Assembly (NCBI RefSeq): GCF_003946655.1
Contig: NZ_RHOV01000002.1
Span: 172,963 to 236,962, forward strand
DNA length: 64,000 bases
From: Lapidilactobacillus achengensis
GTDB taxonomy: Bacteria > Bacillota > Bacilli > Lactobacillales > Lactobacillaceae
Direction: 5' to 3'
The stretch's first letter is position 1, and each line of letters starts with the position of its first letter. This document shows, one piece after another, positions 36,119 to 44,007 of the stretch. The notes below the pieces were generated by a model that worked only from the letters and a program-made list of their open reading frames with translations, searched no databases and was not told where the DNA came from. The position numbers and the translations under genes are program-made.

Positions 36119-37240
36119 ATGACAACGAAACCAAAGATTCTGTTTGTCAACGCCGGTCTAGAAGATGGCGGTGGTTTGACCCATATCATTCTCCTGCTGA
36201 CCAAACTACGGTCGCTGGGCTACCAAGCAGACCTGCTGGTTTTCAGTGACGGTCCGGTGGCGGCAGCAGCCCGCCAAGCCAACATTCCCGTTCAGTCCTT
36301 GGCCAGCACCGGGCGTGTCGATCTACACTTGAAAAATCGCCTGTACCAGGCAATCCAGCAGGGTGGCTACACCATCGTTCATACCCATGGCCCGCGAGCG
36401 AATTTGTACGCCTCACTACTGGCCAAGCGACTTAAGCGTGCGCAGATCACTTGGACGATCACGGTTCACAGCGACCCTTATCTGGATTTCATGAATCGCG
36501 GTCTTGCCGGCAAATTGTTCACCACGCTGAACCTACACGCCTTGAAAAAGGCCCCAGGCATCTTCGCCGTTTCTGATCGGTTCACTCAGATCATTCATGA
36601 TCGCGTCGGCGTTCCCACCACGCGGATCCAAACCATTTACAATGGTCTGGATTTCCGGCCGACCACTGCTTTCGCGCCCCAACCCCATCAAACCTTCAAT
36701 TTGATCGACGTGGCCCGACTAACCCCGGTCAAGGACCATGCCCTCTTGTTGAACGCGTTTAAGGCGGCCCAGTTGGAGAACGCCCATCTCTATGTGGTTG
36801 GTGATGGTGAATTGCGCGCCACGATCACGCAACAAGTCCAGGACCTGGGATTGAGCCAGCAAGTGACCTTGACCGGTTTTTACGACCATCAAGAACTGGA
36901 TCACCTATACCAGCGCATGGATCTTGCTGTGCTCTCCTCTCAATCAGAAAGTTTTCCCTTGGTCATTTTGGAGGCAGCCGAGCATTGTTTGCCCGTGCTA
37001 ACCACCGCCGTTGGTGATGTTACCAAAATGGTCACCCCCGAACAAACTGGTTGGATCGTGCCGGTGGGTGATGTGGCGGCGTTCAGCGCCAAATTGCAAC
37101 TAGCGGCGCAGAAATTTGCTGACGGTGAGCTGGCGGCGATGGGGGCGGCAATGCGGCGAGATGCCAGTGCGCATTTTTCCCTCGATCGGCAAGCTCAGCA
37201 GGTTCTTCAGGGTTATCATAATTTCCAGCAACACGTCTGA
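36119..37240 (+). CDS. Glycosyltransferase family 4
   Basis: The 373-residue protein is a GT-B retaining transferase. The N-terminal half has the family's LFVNAGLEDGGGLTHIILLL start (GGG loop) and IVHTHGPRANLYASLL; the C-terminal half has NLIDVARLTPVKDHALLLNA and the EX7E motif in SQSESFPLVILEAAEHCLPV. It likely adds a hexose or N-acetylhexosamine to the surface polymer. ATG follows AAAGAGGTTG. It lies 77 bp after the GT2 on the same strand with a terminator in between. No partner genes follow; a repeat block begins immediately. Confidence 0.92.
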   Translation: MTTKPKILFVNAGLEDGGGLTHIILLLTKLRSLGYQADLLVFSDGPVAAAARQANIPVQSLASTGRVDLHLKNRLYQAIQQGGYTIVHTHGPRANLYASLLAKRLKRAQITWTITVHSDPYLDFMNRGLAGKLFTTLNLHALKKAPGIFAVSDRFTQIIHDRVGVPTTRIQTIYNGLDFRPTTAFAPQPHQTFNLIDVARLTPVKDHALLLNAFKAAQLENAHLYVVGDGELRATITQQVQDLGLSQQVTLTGFYDHQELDHLYQRMDLAVLSSQSESFPLVILEAAEHCLPVLTTAVGDVTKMVTPEQTGWIVPVGDVAAFSAKLQLAAQKFADGELAAMGAAMRRDASAHFSLDRQAQQVLQGYHNFQQHV

Positions 37241-37249
37241 GCGGCACTC

Positions 37250-38495
37250 GCCAGATAACAGTAGATTGGCCGCGGCTTGCGCTGCGAAATTCGGGGTGAG
37301 CTCGCTGTGGGCGCTGTTTTGAGCCAATCCGCAAAGTGCGCGGCTTGTCTCAAAATCAGGCCTTGGTCTAAGTGGCAGAGCCACTAAGACCAATTTCACG
37401 GCGATCTCACCCCGAATTTCTCCGCTCCAGCCGCTCTGATAAGCTATCGTCAATTGATGGGGAACCACGCAGTTGACGGCTGTGGTTAGTGGTCACAATC
37501 CTTGAATTGGCGACACCAGCGCAGTCTGTCTGATGAACTGGGTCAAGTTCTGGATGGATCAGCCGAATCAGTTGGTTTCCATCCATGAATTATGACGAAA
37601 ACACGCAGAGATGTTCGACCTACACAAAATGGTCCCGACCTTCTAATCCAAATCCGTTGGTATTGCCGTACCACCCAACAAAAGTAGGATGGCCGCGGCT
37701 TGCGCTGCAAAATTCGGGGTGAGCTCGCTGTGGGCGCTGTTTTGAGCCAATCCGCAAAGTGCGCGGCTTGTCTCAAAATCAGGCCTTGGTCTAAGTGGCA
37801 GAGCCACTAAGACCAATTTCACGGCGATCTCACCCCGAATTTCTCCGCTCCAGCCGCTATTGTCAATTGATTGGGAACCACGCAATTGACGGCCGTGGTT
37901 AGTGGTTACCAGCTTTAAGTTGGTGACACCAGTACAGCCGGTCTGATGAACTGGGGCAAGTTCTCAGTGAAGCAACTGAATCGGTCGGTTTTCAACCAAA
38001 GATTGTTGAGTGAGCAGGTAAAGATGTTCAACCAAAGCAAACTGTACCAACCTACTGATCCGCATCCGTTGACATTGTCGTACCACCACAAAAGGGCGAT
38101 TGGTTGACCGCTCGCTTGCAAAAGCACTTCGTCAGATTCATCGACTCGATTGCAGATAGGCTCAATTCTGCCTAGCAACCGGCTGGGACTGCGCGGCTCT
38201 ATCCAGAGTGAGAGCCGACCTGGTCAGCTTCTGAGCATTAGCCTAGCAACTATTTTGGAGGCCGGTTTGTGCCTCCGGAATAGTTGCGTAGCTAAGCGGA
38301 AGAAGCTAGGTCGGCGAACACGTTTCAGTGGTGAAATTGTCCTTGGCGGCTTTGCCGCTTAGGACAAGGCTCGATTTTGAGACAAGCCGCCGGTCTTGCG
38401 GATTGGCTCAAAACGATGCCCACCACGTTCCAGTCCGCAACAGCAGTCCCAGCCGGTTGCGCTTACGCGCCACACCCAACCACACCTGCAATCAA
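37250..38495. repeat. Composite structured repeat block R7 (C-E'-L'-C-E-L-A1[B1])
   Basis: This 1.25-kb gap after the GT4 gene has no gene. It has a C element (about 37260-37435), shortened E and L parts, a second C (about 37690-37860), a full E (about 37860-38010) and L, then an A1 element (from about 38170) that is interrupted by a B1 element (38205-38325) and resumes with GTGGTGAAATTG to about 38460. Both C copies carry the TTGGTCTAAGTGGC hairpin. Confidence 0.85.
38205..38325 (+). repeat. B1 element inserted inside an A1 element
   Basis: The 121-bp element begins AGAGTGAGAGCCGACC and ends AGGTCGGCGAACACGTTT. It splits an A1 element: GCGCGGCTC lies before, with five extra bases TATCC, and CAGTGGTGAAATTG after it. 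Intact A1 copies read GCGCGGCTCAGTGGTG here. No clear target duplication is left. Confidence 0.85.
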
Positions 38496-38547
38496 GCAAA
38501 AAACAAAAAACAGGAACTACTCGTTCTTGGTCGATACAAAAAAGCAG

Positions 38548-38586
38548 CTAGCCTGAATGGTAATCCACGTTAGCTGCTTTTTGCAT
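38548..38586 (-). terminator. Terminator of the autolysin gene
   Basis: On the minus strand AAAAAGCAGCTAAC and GCTAGCTGCTTTTTT form a stem with a T-run just after the stop. Confidence 0.85.
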
Positions 38587-38594
38587 GACCCGAA

Positions 38595-41423
38595 CTAGAA
38601 TTTGTCCAGTACGGTTAAATCGTAAGTTCTGATTGTATCTTGAACACTGGTAACATACTTGGAAGCAGTTGCCCACTTGGTCAACCCTTCGGCTGCCGCA
38701 ATCCCATCAGCGGCATTGATCCGGAAAGTGCCAGTATAGTATGAACTGTTGGCGATTTTCTCACCATAGTCTGCAACTGATTCGCTTAAGCTGTTGTACT
38801 TGCGGAAGTTCGCGGTGGTATCAGTCATCTCACCATCGACTTCTTCTTGCGTCTTCGCGTTGAAAATCGCGCCGGTCCAATTCTTGTCAGCCTTGATGCC
38901 AAAGTAGTTATTGGCCTTTTGTGCCAAGACGCTGGTGCCCCAGCCTGTTTCGATGGCGGCTTGGGCCACGATCACAGATGGATACAACCCACGTTTAGCG
39001 GCGACGGTAATGGCTTCATTACTGACCTGCGCCAGGAATGAACGTTGTGCCGCGGAAAGTTTGCTGACGTCCATCCCCGCGTAATTGTTCTCTGCGGAAA
39101 CATGGGCAGCGATAAAGTTCCGGGCATTGGCGTAGAACCAGTACTTGCCATCAAGTGAGTAATGGTACCATGTTTCCCCATTAGCCAAGGTCAACTGTTG
39201 GTTCACAGTGGCCATCTTGTTGTTGTATGAGGATAAGGCGGAATTCTTATGGTTACCAGCAACGCCGGCCGGTTTGTAGTCATAAGCGTAATCGCCACTG
39301 ACTGCGGTGATCTGCATGGTCAACCGGACGTTCTTCGAATCAGAGATCGAAGTGCCCGTGAAACCAGTTGCTAAGGCATAGAACCAGTACTTGTTATTGA
39401 CCGAATAGTGATACCAAACCTCACCATTGGATAATTCGACGACTTGGTTGATTTTAGCAGTTTTACCATTGAATGCCTTTAAGTTAGAATTCTTCCGCGC
39501 TTTAGCGGTACCGCCTGGTGCATTGTCATAAATGACCTCGCCATTATCGGCTTGAATCGACTTCGATAAGTTCGCTGAGGTAGTCGATTTGATCGTTGGC
39601 AACGTCTTAAAGTTCTCGGCCTTAGCAAAGAAGTAATACTTCTTATCTAGGGAATAGCGGACCCAAGCTTCACCATTGGATAGTGTGATTTCTTGGTCAA
39701 CGTATGCAGTCTTCCCATTGAAGTGGCTCAACGCAGCATTGCGACGATACTTGGCTGTCCCAGCAGGGCCGAAATCGTAAGCGTAAGCCGAGTTGATTGC
39801 CTGAATCGTGAGGGCAACTGGTGTGCCAAGCTTCTTCGTGGTGCTTGTTAGAACAACATCGCTGAAACTACGAGAATTCCCATAGAACCAGTATTTGCCA
39901 TTCACAGAGTAATGGTACCAAACTTCACCATTGGATAACGTCAGTTTCTGGTCGATGGTCGCACTCTTGCCTTCAAAAGCAGTCAGGGCCGCGTTCTTAT
40001 GCGCTTTGGCAACACCCGCTGGCGCATAATCGTAGGCATTATCACCGGAAACAGCTTTGATCCGCATCGTCGCGCTGAATTTATCGGTCTTTTTGATGGT
40101 GACATTGGCCGTTGCAGGCTTGTCATCGCTGTCAGCATCCTTGACCCCGGCAAAATCGGTGCTCTTCGCATAGAACCAATACTTGCCATTGGTTGAATAA
40201 TGGTACCAAACATCGCCATTATCCAAGGTCAACGCCTGGTCGATTTGAACAGACTTGCCATCATAGCCTTGCAGCTTACTATTGTAGCGGCTGCCAGTCG
40301 TGTTGGCCGGTCCAATATCATAAATACCGGAGGCAGCACTAGTTGTGGCAACTGTCCCGGTTTGGCTAACGCTCTTCGTCGAAACAATATTTCGAACAAG
40401 GGTATCATCATTCTTGAACCCGCTAGCCAGCGCGTAGAAGAAATTCGTGCCATCGGTCGAATAACGATACCAGATCCTACCATCTTTGGCAATCAGCCGT
40501 TGATCGATCGTAACGGTTTTGCCATTGTAGCTGGACAGTCGGGAATTGTAGCGCGACTTGTAGGTACCATTAGGACCGTAATCATAGACATACTCATTGT
40601 TCTGGGCATTGATCGTCCCCGTGGTTTCATACTTCTCTTGTTGTGCAAAATCGTAGCCATAGTAATATTCAACTAACGCCAAAAAGTCAGGCATGCTGTA
40701 GCCCCAACGCGATAAATATTCGTCAGGGTCACTATGGTTCGTCCCGCCAAGCATATTGGTTACATCACCATGTCCCCAAATTGTCCCACTATTACCACTG
40801 ACCCGGGCTAATGATGGTTTCAAGCCATATTGATGTAGTAAATATGCGGTGTACCAAGCAGAATAGCTGGTGGTCTTGATGAAGTCAGCTTCATTGTTGG
40901 CTGTCACCATTTCAAATTGGGCAAAGCGCGCATTGCCGACCCCACCAGCACCCCAGCAAAGATAATCTGTCGGCGCAATGTTCAAAATCATGCTGGAGTC
41001 AATAAAGGTGTGCACGAACACATAGTTGGTATCGATCATGCTCACCATATAGTCAGCTTCGCGCCGAGCACTAAAGTTATTTTCATTGGCGGTCCAATGA
41101 ACCACGACCCCGTTAGGTTTCCCTGTTGACGTTGAATAATCATTCTTAGGGAAAACTGAATGCGACTCGATCGTGATCTTCGGCATGGTGTAATTGCCGT
41201 TGATGATCACATTATTCATCGCCCGCCCCGTTGACGTTTGCGTTGTTGGCAAGTCTTTGGCGGTTTTCGTCAACACGCCGGAACTCAACGCGTTGCTATT
41301 TAATGCAACGACACCACTACCCGAATTAGTGCTTGTTGCGGCCGTGGATTGTCCCGTCGGTAACATTTGGACTGCCAAAAGCGCAGCAAATCCAGTCAGA
41401 TAAATCGTCCAATTCTTCTTCAA
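38595..41423 (-). CDS. Bifunctional autolysin: amidase plus glucosaminidase with SH3-like repeats
   Basis: The 942-residue secreted enzyme has a signal peptide (MKKNWTIYLTGFAALLAVQ ... STAA), an N-acetylmuramoyl-L-alanine amidase (Amidase_2) domain (about 70-260: VVVHWTANENNFSARREADY, with zinc-ligand type histidines), six repeats of about 65 residues with the pattern YDY-PAG-KN--L--F-GK---DQ-L-L-NGEVWYHYS-NGKYWFYA, and a C-terminal glucosaminidase (LYPSVIVAQAAIETGWGTSV, catalytic Glu). The repeats resemble GW/SH3-type wall-binding modules. It resembles staphylococcal Atl in plan and would act in daughter-cell separation. The TTG at 41423 follows GGAGG; an upstream ATG runs through that site. 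Confidence 0.93.
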   Translation of the reverse strand: MKKNWTIYLTGFAALLAVQMLPTGQSTAATSTNSGSGVVALNSNALSSGVLTKTAKDLPTTQTSTGRAMNNVIINGNYTMPKITIESHSVFPKNDYSTSTGKPNGVVVHWTANENNFSARREADYMVSMIDTNYVFVHTFIDSSMILNIAPTDYLCWGAGGVGNARFAQFEMVTANNEADFIKTTSYSAWYTAYLLHQYGLKPSLARVSGNSGTIWGHGDVTNMLGGTNHSDPDEYLSRWGYSMPDFLALVEYYYGYDFAQQEKYETTGTINAQNNEYVYDYGPNGTYKSRYNSRLSSYNGKTVTIDQRLIAKDGRIWYRYSTDGTNFFYALASGFKNDDTLVRNIVSTKSVSQTGTVATTSAASGIYDIGPANTTGSRYNSKLQGYDGKSVQIDQALTLDNGDVWYHYSTNGKYWFYAKSTDFAGVKDADSDDKPATANVTIKKTDKFSATMRIKAVSGDNAYDYAPAGVAKAHKNAALTAFEGKSATIDQKLTLSNGEVWYHYSVNGKYWFYGNSRSFSDVVLTSTTKKLGTPVALTIQAINSAYAYDFGPAGTAKYRRNAALSHFNGKTAYVDQEITLSNGEAWVRYSLDKKYYFFAKAENFKTLPTIKSTTSANLSKSIQADNGEVIYDNAPGGTAKARKNSNLKAFNGKTAKINQVVELSNGEVWYHYSVNNKYWFYALATGFTGTSISDSKNVRLTMQITAVSGDYAYDYKPAGVAGNHKNSALSSYNNKMATVNQQLTLANGETWYHYSLDGKYWFYANARNFIAAHVSAENNYAGMDVSKLSAAQRSFLAQVSNEAITVAAKRGLYPSVIVAQAAIETGWGTSVLAQKANNYFGIKADKNWTGAIFNAKTQEEVDGEMTDTTANFRKYNSLSESVADYGEKIANSSYYTGTFRINAADGIAAAEGLTKWATASKYVTSVQDTIRTYDLTVLDKF

Positions 41424-41805
41424 AAGCGAATTCCTCCACATAGTAATCATTACATTCATTCAGTATAACATGGATCTGTCACTGATTAAATTTCTTTTTG
41501 ATAACATCTTTGCTAGTTTATTCACTAGCCATATCACGACTAGAGCCCGGATTGGTGTAGGTGAAAGCCGCCCCGCTGACAGGGCAAATGAACCGTCAAG
41601 ACGTTGGCGAAACAGCTCTCATTTTATGCAACAAATTGATGATGGGGGCAAACCTGACAACTGACCGCAAAAAAAAGCTTGACGCGCAGTCGAAACTGGC
41701 AATCAAGCTTGATTTATTTAAGCACACTTGTGACGGGACACCAGTGGCGGAACCGGCGCTGATTTATATCTGTCAACCCTTAGACCAACATGGCGCCGGT
41801 CAAGG
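41424..41805. other. Intergenic region with nagR terminator
   Basis: No gene is supported here. It holds the autolysin promoter region (TATACT near 41464 on the minus strand) and the nagR terminator at 41668-41712, where AAGCTTGA and TCAAGCTT pair before a T-run on the minus strand. Confidence 0.6.
41668..41712 (-). terminator. Terminator of nagA-nagR
   Basis: On the minus strand AAGCTTGATTG and the distal TCAAGCTT form a stem of 8 bp followed by seven T residues. Confidence 0.65.
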
Positions 41806-42507
41806 TCAGCGTTCCAAGAAGAATTCGAAGCGCTGACCAGCATATTGAGTACGTACATATTCGAAGGGCCGCCCATCGCTTAAATAAGTGATCTGACGCA
41901 GGCGCAAGATTGCGTCGCCCCGCTTCAGGTTCAGATAATCGGCGATGCTTTCCGAAGCCAAGGTCGCCGTAATCGTTTGTTTTGCTTGGCCAATCACGTA
42001 GCCGCCCTTTTGTTCCATGGTCGCGTAGAAGGACTCAGTGACCTCTGCCCGACTAAAATTCTTCACCATGTCGGCGGGGATCGTCGCAACCTCGAAACAG
42101 ATCGGCAAACTGTCAGCTAACCGGATCCGCTCCATCCGGACGACCTTGTCATTCTCACCCAAGCTAAGCCGTTCCTGTTCACTCAAAGATGGGCTGACCG
42201 TGCGGTAGGAAATCGTTTGGCTGGAGGGAAACTTGCCTTGGGACCGCATCAGCTCCGTGAAACTGGTGGTCCCGGACATTTTCTCTTGGACCTTTTGCCG
42301 GGCGACAAAAGTACCCGCGCCCACGCGACGTTCCAAGATGCCCTCTTCAACCAGCGTTTGTAAAGCTTGGCGCAAAGTCATCCGACTAACTTGAAATTGA
42401 ACGGATAACGCCCGCTCTGAAGGGATCCGGTCGCCAACTTTCCAAATCCCCGACTCGATATCTCTTTTTAATTGGTTGTGAATCTTAATATAGACTGGAG
42501 AATCCAC
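41806..42507 (-). CDS. nagR: GntR-family repressor of amino-sugar use (NagR-like)
   Basis: The 233-residue protein has an N-terminal winged helix of GntR type (YIKIHNQLKRDIESGIWKVGD, then SERALSVQFQVSRMTLRQALQTLVEEGIL) and a C-terminal UTRA ligand domain (from about residue 95). HutC-subfamily members of this form include NagR/YvoA, which senses glucosamine or N-acetylglucosamine 6-phosphate. The gene lies 18 bp after nagA, and NagR-like palindromes lie at the promoters of nagA and nagB. It is therefore very likely the repressor of both. The GTG at 42507 is preferred since GAGGTGG precedes it; the earlier GTG overlaps that site. Confidence 0.9.
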   Translation of the reverse strand: MDSPVYIKIHNQLKRDIESGIWKVGDRIPSERALSVQFQVSRMTLRQALQTLVEEGILERRVGAGTFVARQKVQEKMSGTTSFTELMRSQGKFPSSQTISYRTVSPSLSEQERLSLGENDKVVRMERIRLADSLPICFEVATIPADMVKNFSRAEVTESFYATMEQKGGYVIGQAKQTITATLASESIADYLNLKRGDAILRLRQITYLSDGRPFEYVRTQYAGQRFEFFLER

Positions 42508-42525
42508 TGAGGCCACCTCGATCTT

Positions 42526-43668
42526 CTATTCAGGATGATATTCAGTGCCGTAACTGTAAGTTGCTTGCAAGTCTAGATTTTGATCGAGGAGGTTCAAGTC
42601 AGCGTCGCGACCTGCTGCCAACAAGCCTTTAGAATCCAAGTGGAATTCCTCGGCTTGATTGACACTACTCATCAAAACAGCTTCATACATGGAGCAACCG
42701 GTAAAGCGTTGAATATTCTTGAATGCGTCAATAAACTGCAAAACAGAACCAGCCAAGGTGCCGTCAGCCAAACGTGCTTGCTTGTCTTTAACGAAAACCT
42801 TCTGGCCACCTAATTCGCTTTCACCTTCTGGCATGCCTTTGGAACGCATGGAGTCGGTGACTAGTTCGATCCGTTCAGGACCTTTTTGATCGAAAGCTAA
42901 GCGAATCATGTCCGGAACAATGTGGAACCCATCGCAAATCAATTCTGCGCGCATGTTATCTTCCAGCATCGCGTGTCCAGTCACCCCTGGTTGGCGATGT
43001 TTGAATTCCCGTTGCGCGTTGTACAAATGCGTCACGTGGGTCGCTTTGCTATTCAGCAATTGTTCCCGGGTCGCGTTACTATGACCAACTGATGGCACGA
43101 TGCCATTAGCCAAGCAGTAATCTTCAAAGGCCGCCGCGCCCTCATCTTCTGGCGCGTAAGTGATCAATTTGACCAACCCGCCAGACAGTTCGTTCCATTC
43201 GCCTAACAATTCAGTGTTTGGATCTTTGATATATTGTTCTGGTTGCGCGCCTTTGTAAATCGCGGAAATAAACGGACCTTCCAAATGCACACCCTGAATG
43301 ATCGGGTTCTTCGCCGCCGCCGCTTTGACACCGCGCATAGCGTGAGCGATATTATCATTGGATTGGGTCATGGTGGTCGCGAACAAAGTGGTGACCCCTT
43401 CATTGCGCATCATTTTCGTAGCCATGGTGTCGATTTGTTCAGGATCACCATCCATCGCGTCGTATCCGTAGCCGCCATGGGCATGAACGTCAATGAATCC
43501 CGGCACGATCGTCAAACCTTGAACATTCTTGACCTCATCGCCGGCTTGCGCCACATATTCGTAAACGGGACCGACTGCTAAGATCTGTTGATCGAAGCGA
43601 ATGTAGCCATCATCGATGACTTGATCCCCTGTATAGATTTTTGCATGCTTTAAGACTTTTGCACCCAT
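42526..43668 (-). CDS. nagA: N-acetylglucosamine-6-phosphate deacetylase
   Basis: The 380-residue enzyme removes acetate from N-acetylglucosamine 6-phosphate, feeding NagB. It is an amidohydrolase with the metal motif VPGFIDVHAHGGYGYDAMDG near residue 55, VHLEGPFIS with the metal-binding glutamate near 130, a GHSNATREQ histidine segment and ELVTDSMRSKG with the catalytic aspartate near 275. Length is typical. The ATG follows AAGGAGATG. Its promoter (TTGCTT-17-TATACT) has the NagR-like operator between the boxes. nagR follows in the same transcript. Confidence 0.96.
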   Translation of the reverse strand: MGAKVLKHAKIYTGDQVIDDGYIRFDQQILAVGPVYEYVAQAGDEVKNVQGLTIVPGFIDVHAHGGYGYDAMDGDPEQIDTMATKMMRNEGVTTLFATTMTQSNDNIAHAMRGVKAAAAKNPIIQGVHLEGPFISAIYKGAQPEQYIKDPNTELLGEWNELSGGLVKLITYAPEDEGAAAFEDYCLANGIVPSVGHSNATREQLLNSKATHVTHLYNAQREFKHRQPGVTGHAMLEDNMRAELICDGFHIVPDMIRLAFDQKGPERIELVTDSMRSKGMPEGESELGGQKVFVKDKQARLADGTLAGSVLQFIDAFKNIQRFTGCSMYEAVLMSSVNQAEEFHLDSKGLLAAGRDADLNLLDQNLDLQATYSYGTEYHPE

Positions 43669-43703
43669 AAAGACATCTCCTTATTATTCTATCCATCCTT
43701 CAG

Positions 43704-43732
43704 TATAGGTGGTATAGACCAAAAAAGCAACC
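43704..43732 (-). promoter_or_regulatory. nagA promoter with NagR-like operator
   Basis: On the minus strand TTGCTT and TATACT are 17 bp apart. TGGTCTATACCA (43710-43721) lies between them and matches the palindrome at nagB (TTGGACTAGACCAA) in its TGG-CTA-ACCA core. Confidence 0.8.
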
Positions 43733-43884
43733 GTCTTCACCCTTTTTCTTACCTAACTTCTTGGGAAAAACAATCGCCCAACAATGAAAAGTCAAGAGAG
43801 AATCTCAGGGAAAACAGTTGCTCGCTGATGCCGATTTAAGGATGGAATCTTGGTACTGATCAAGCGATGCGGGTCAGTTGCGGC

Positions 43885-44007
43885 TTATTTCGCTACTTGA
43901 TAAAATTGCTTCTTGTGTTTCAGCGTGTATTGCTTGCCAGCAGTAATATCGTATTGGATCAGTTGGTAATCATGGAGGAGCGCCTTTTGCTGCTTGGATA
44001 ATTCGGC
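43885..44007 (-). pseudogene. In-frame C-terminal remnant beyond an amber stop of the LtaS-like gene
   Basis: Directly after the TAG at 44008 the same frame stays open for 40 codons, then ends in TAA at 43885. The hidden residues start AELSKQQKALLHDYQLIQYD and continue ITAGKQYTL. They match the C-terminus of the paralogue at 51238-54342 (LTKKQREIFHDYQLLQYDIT, AGKQYSLKL). So the gene once extended this far and a nonsense change removed the tail. Confidence 0.85.
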
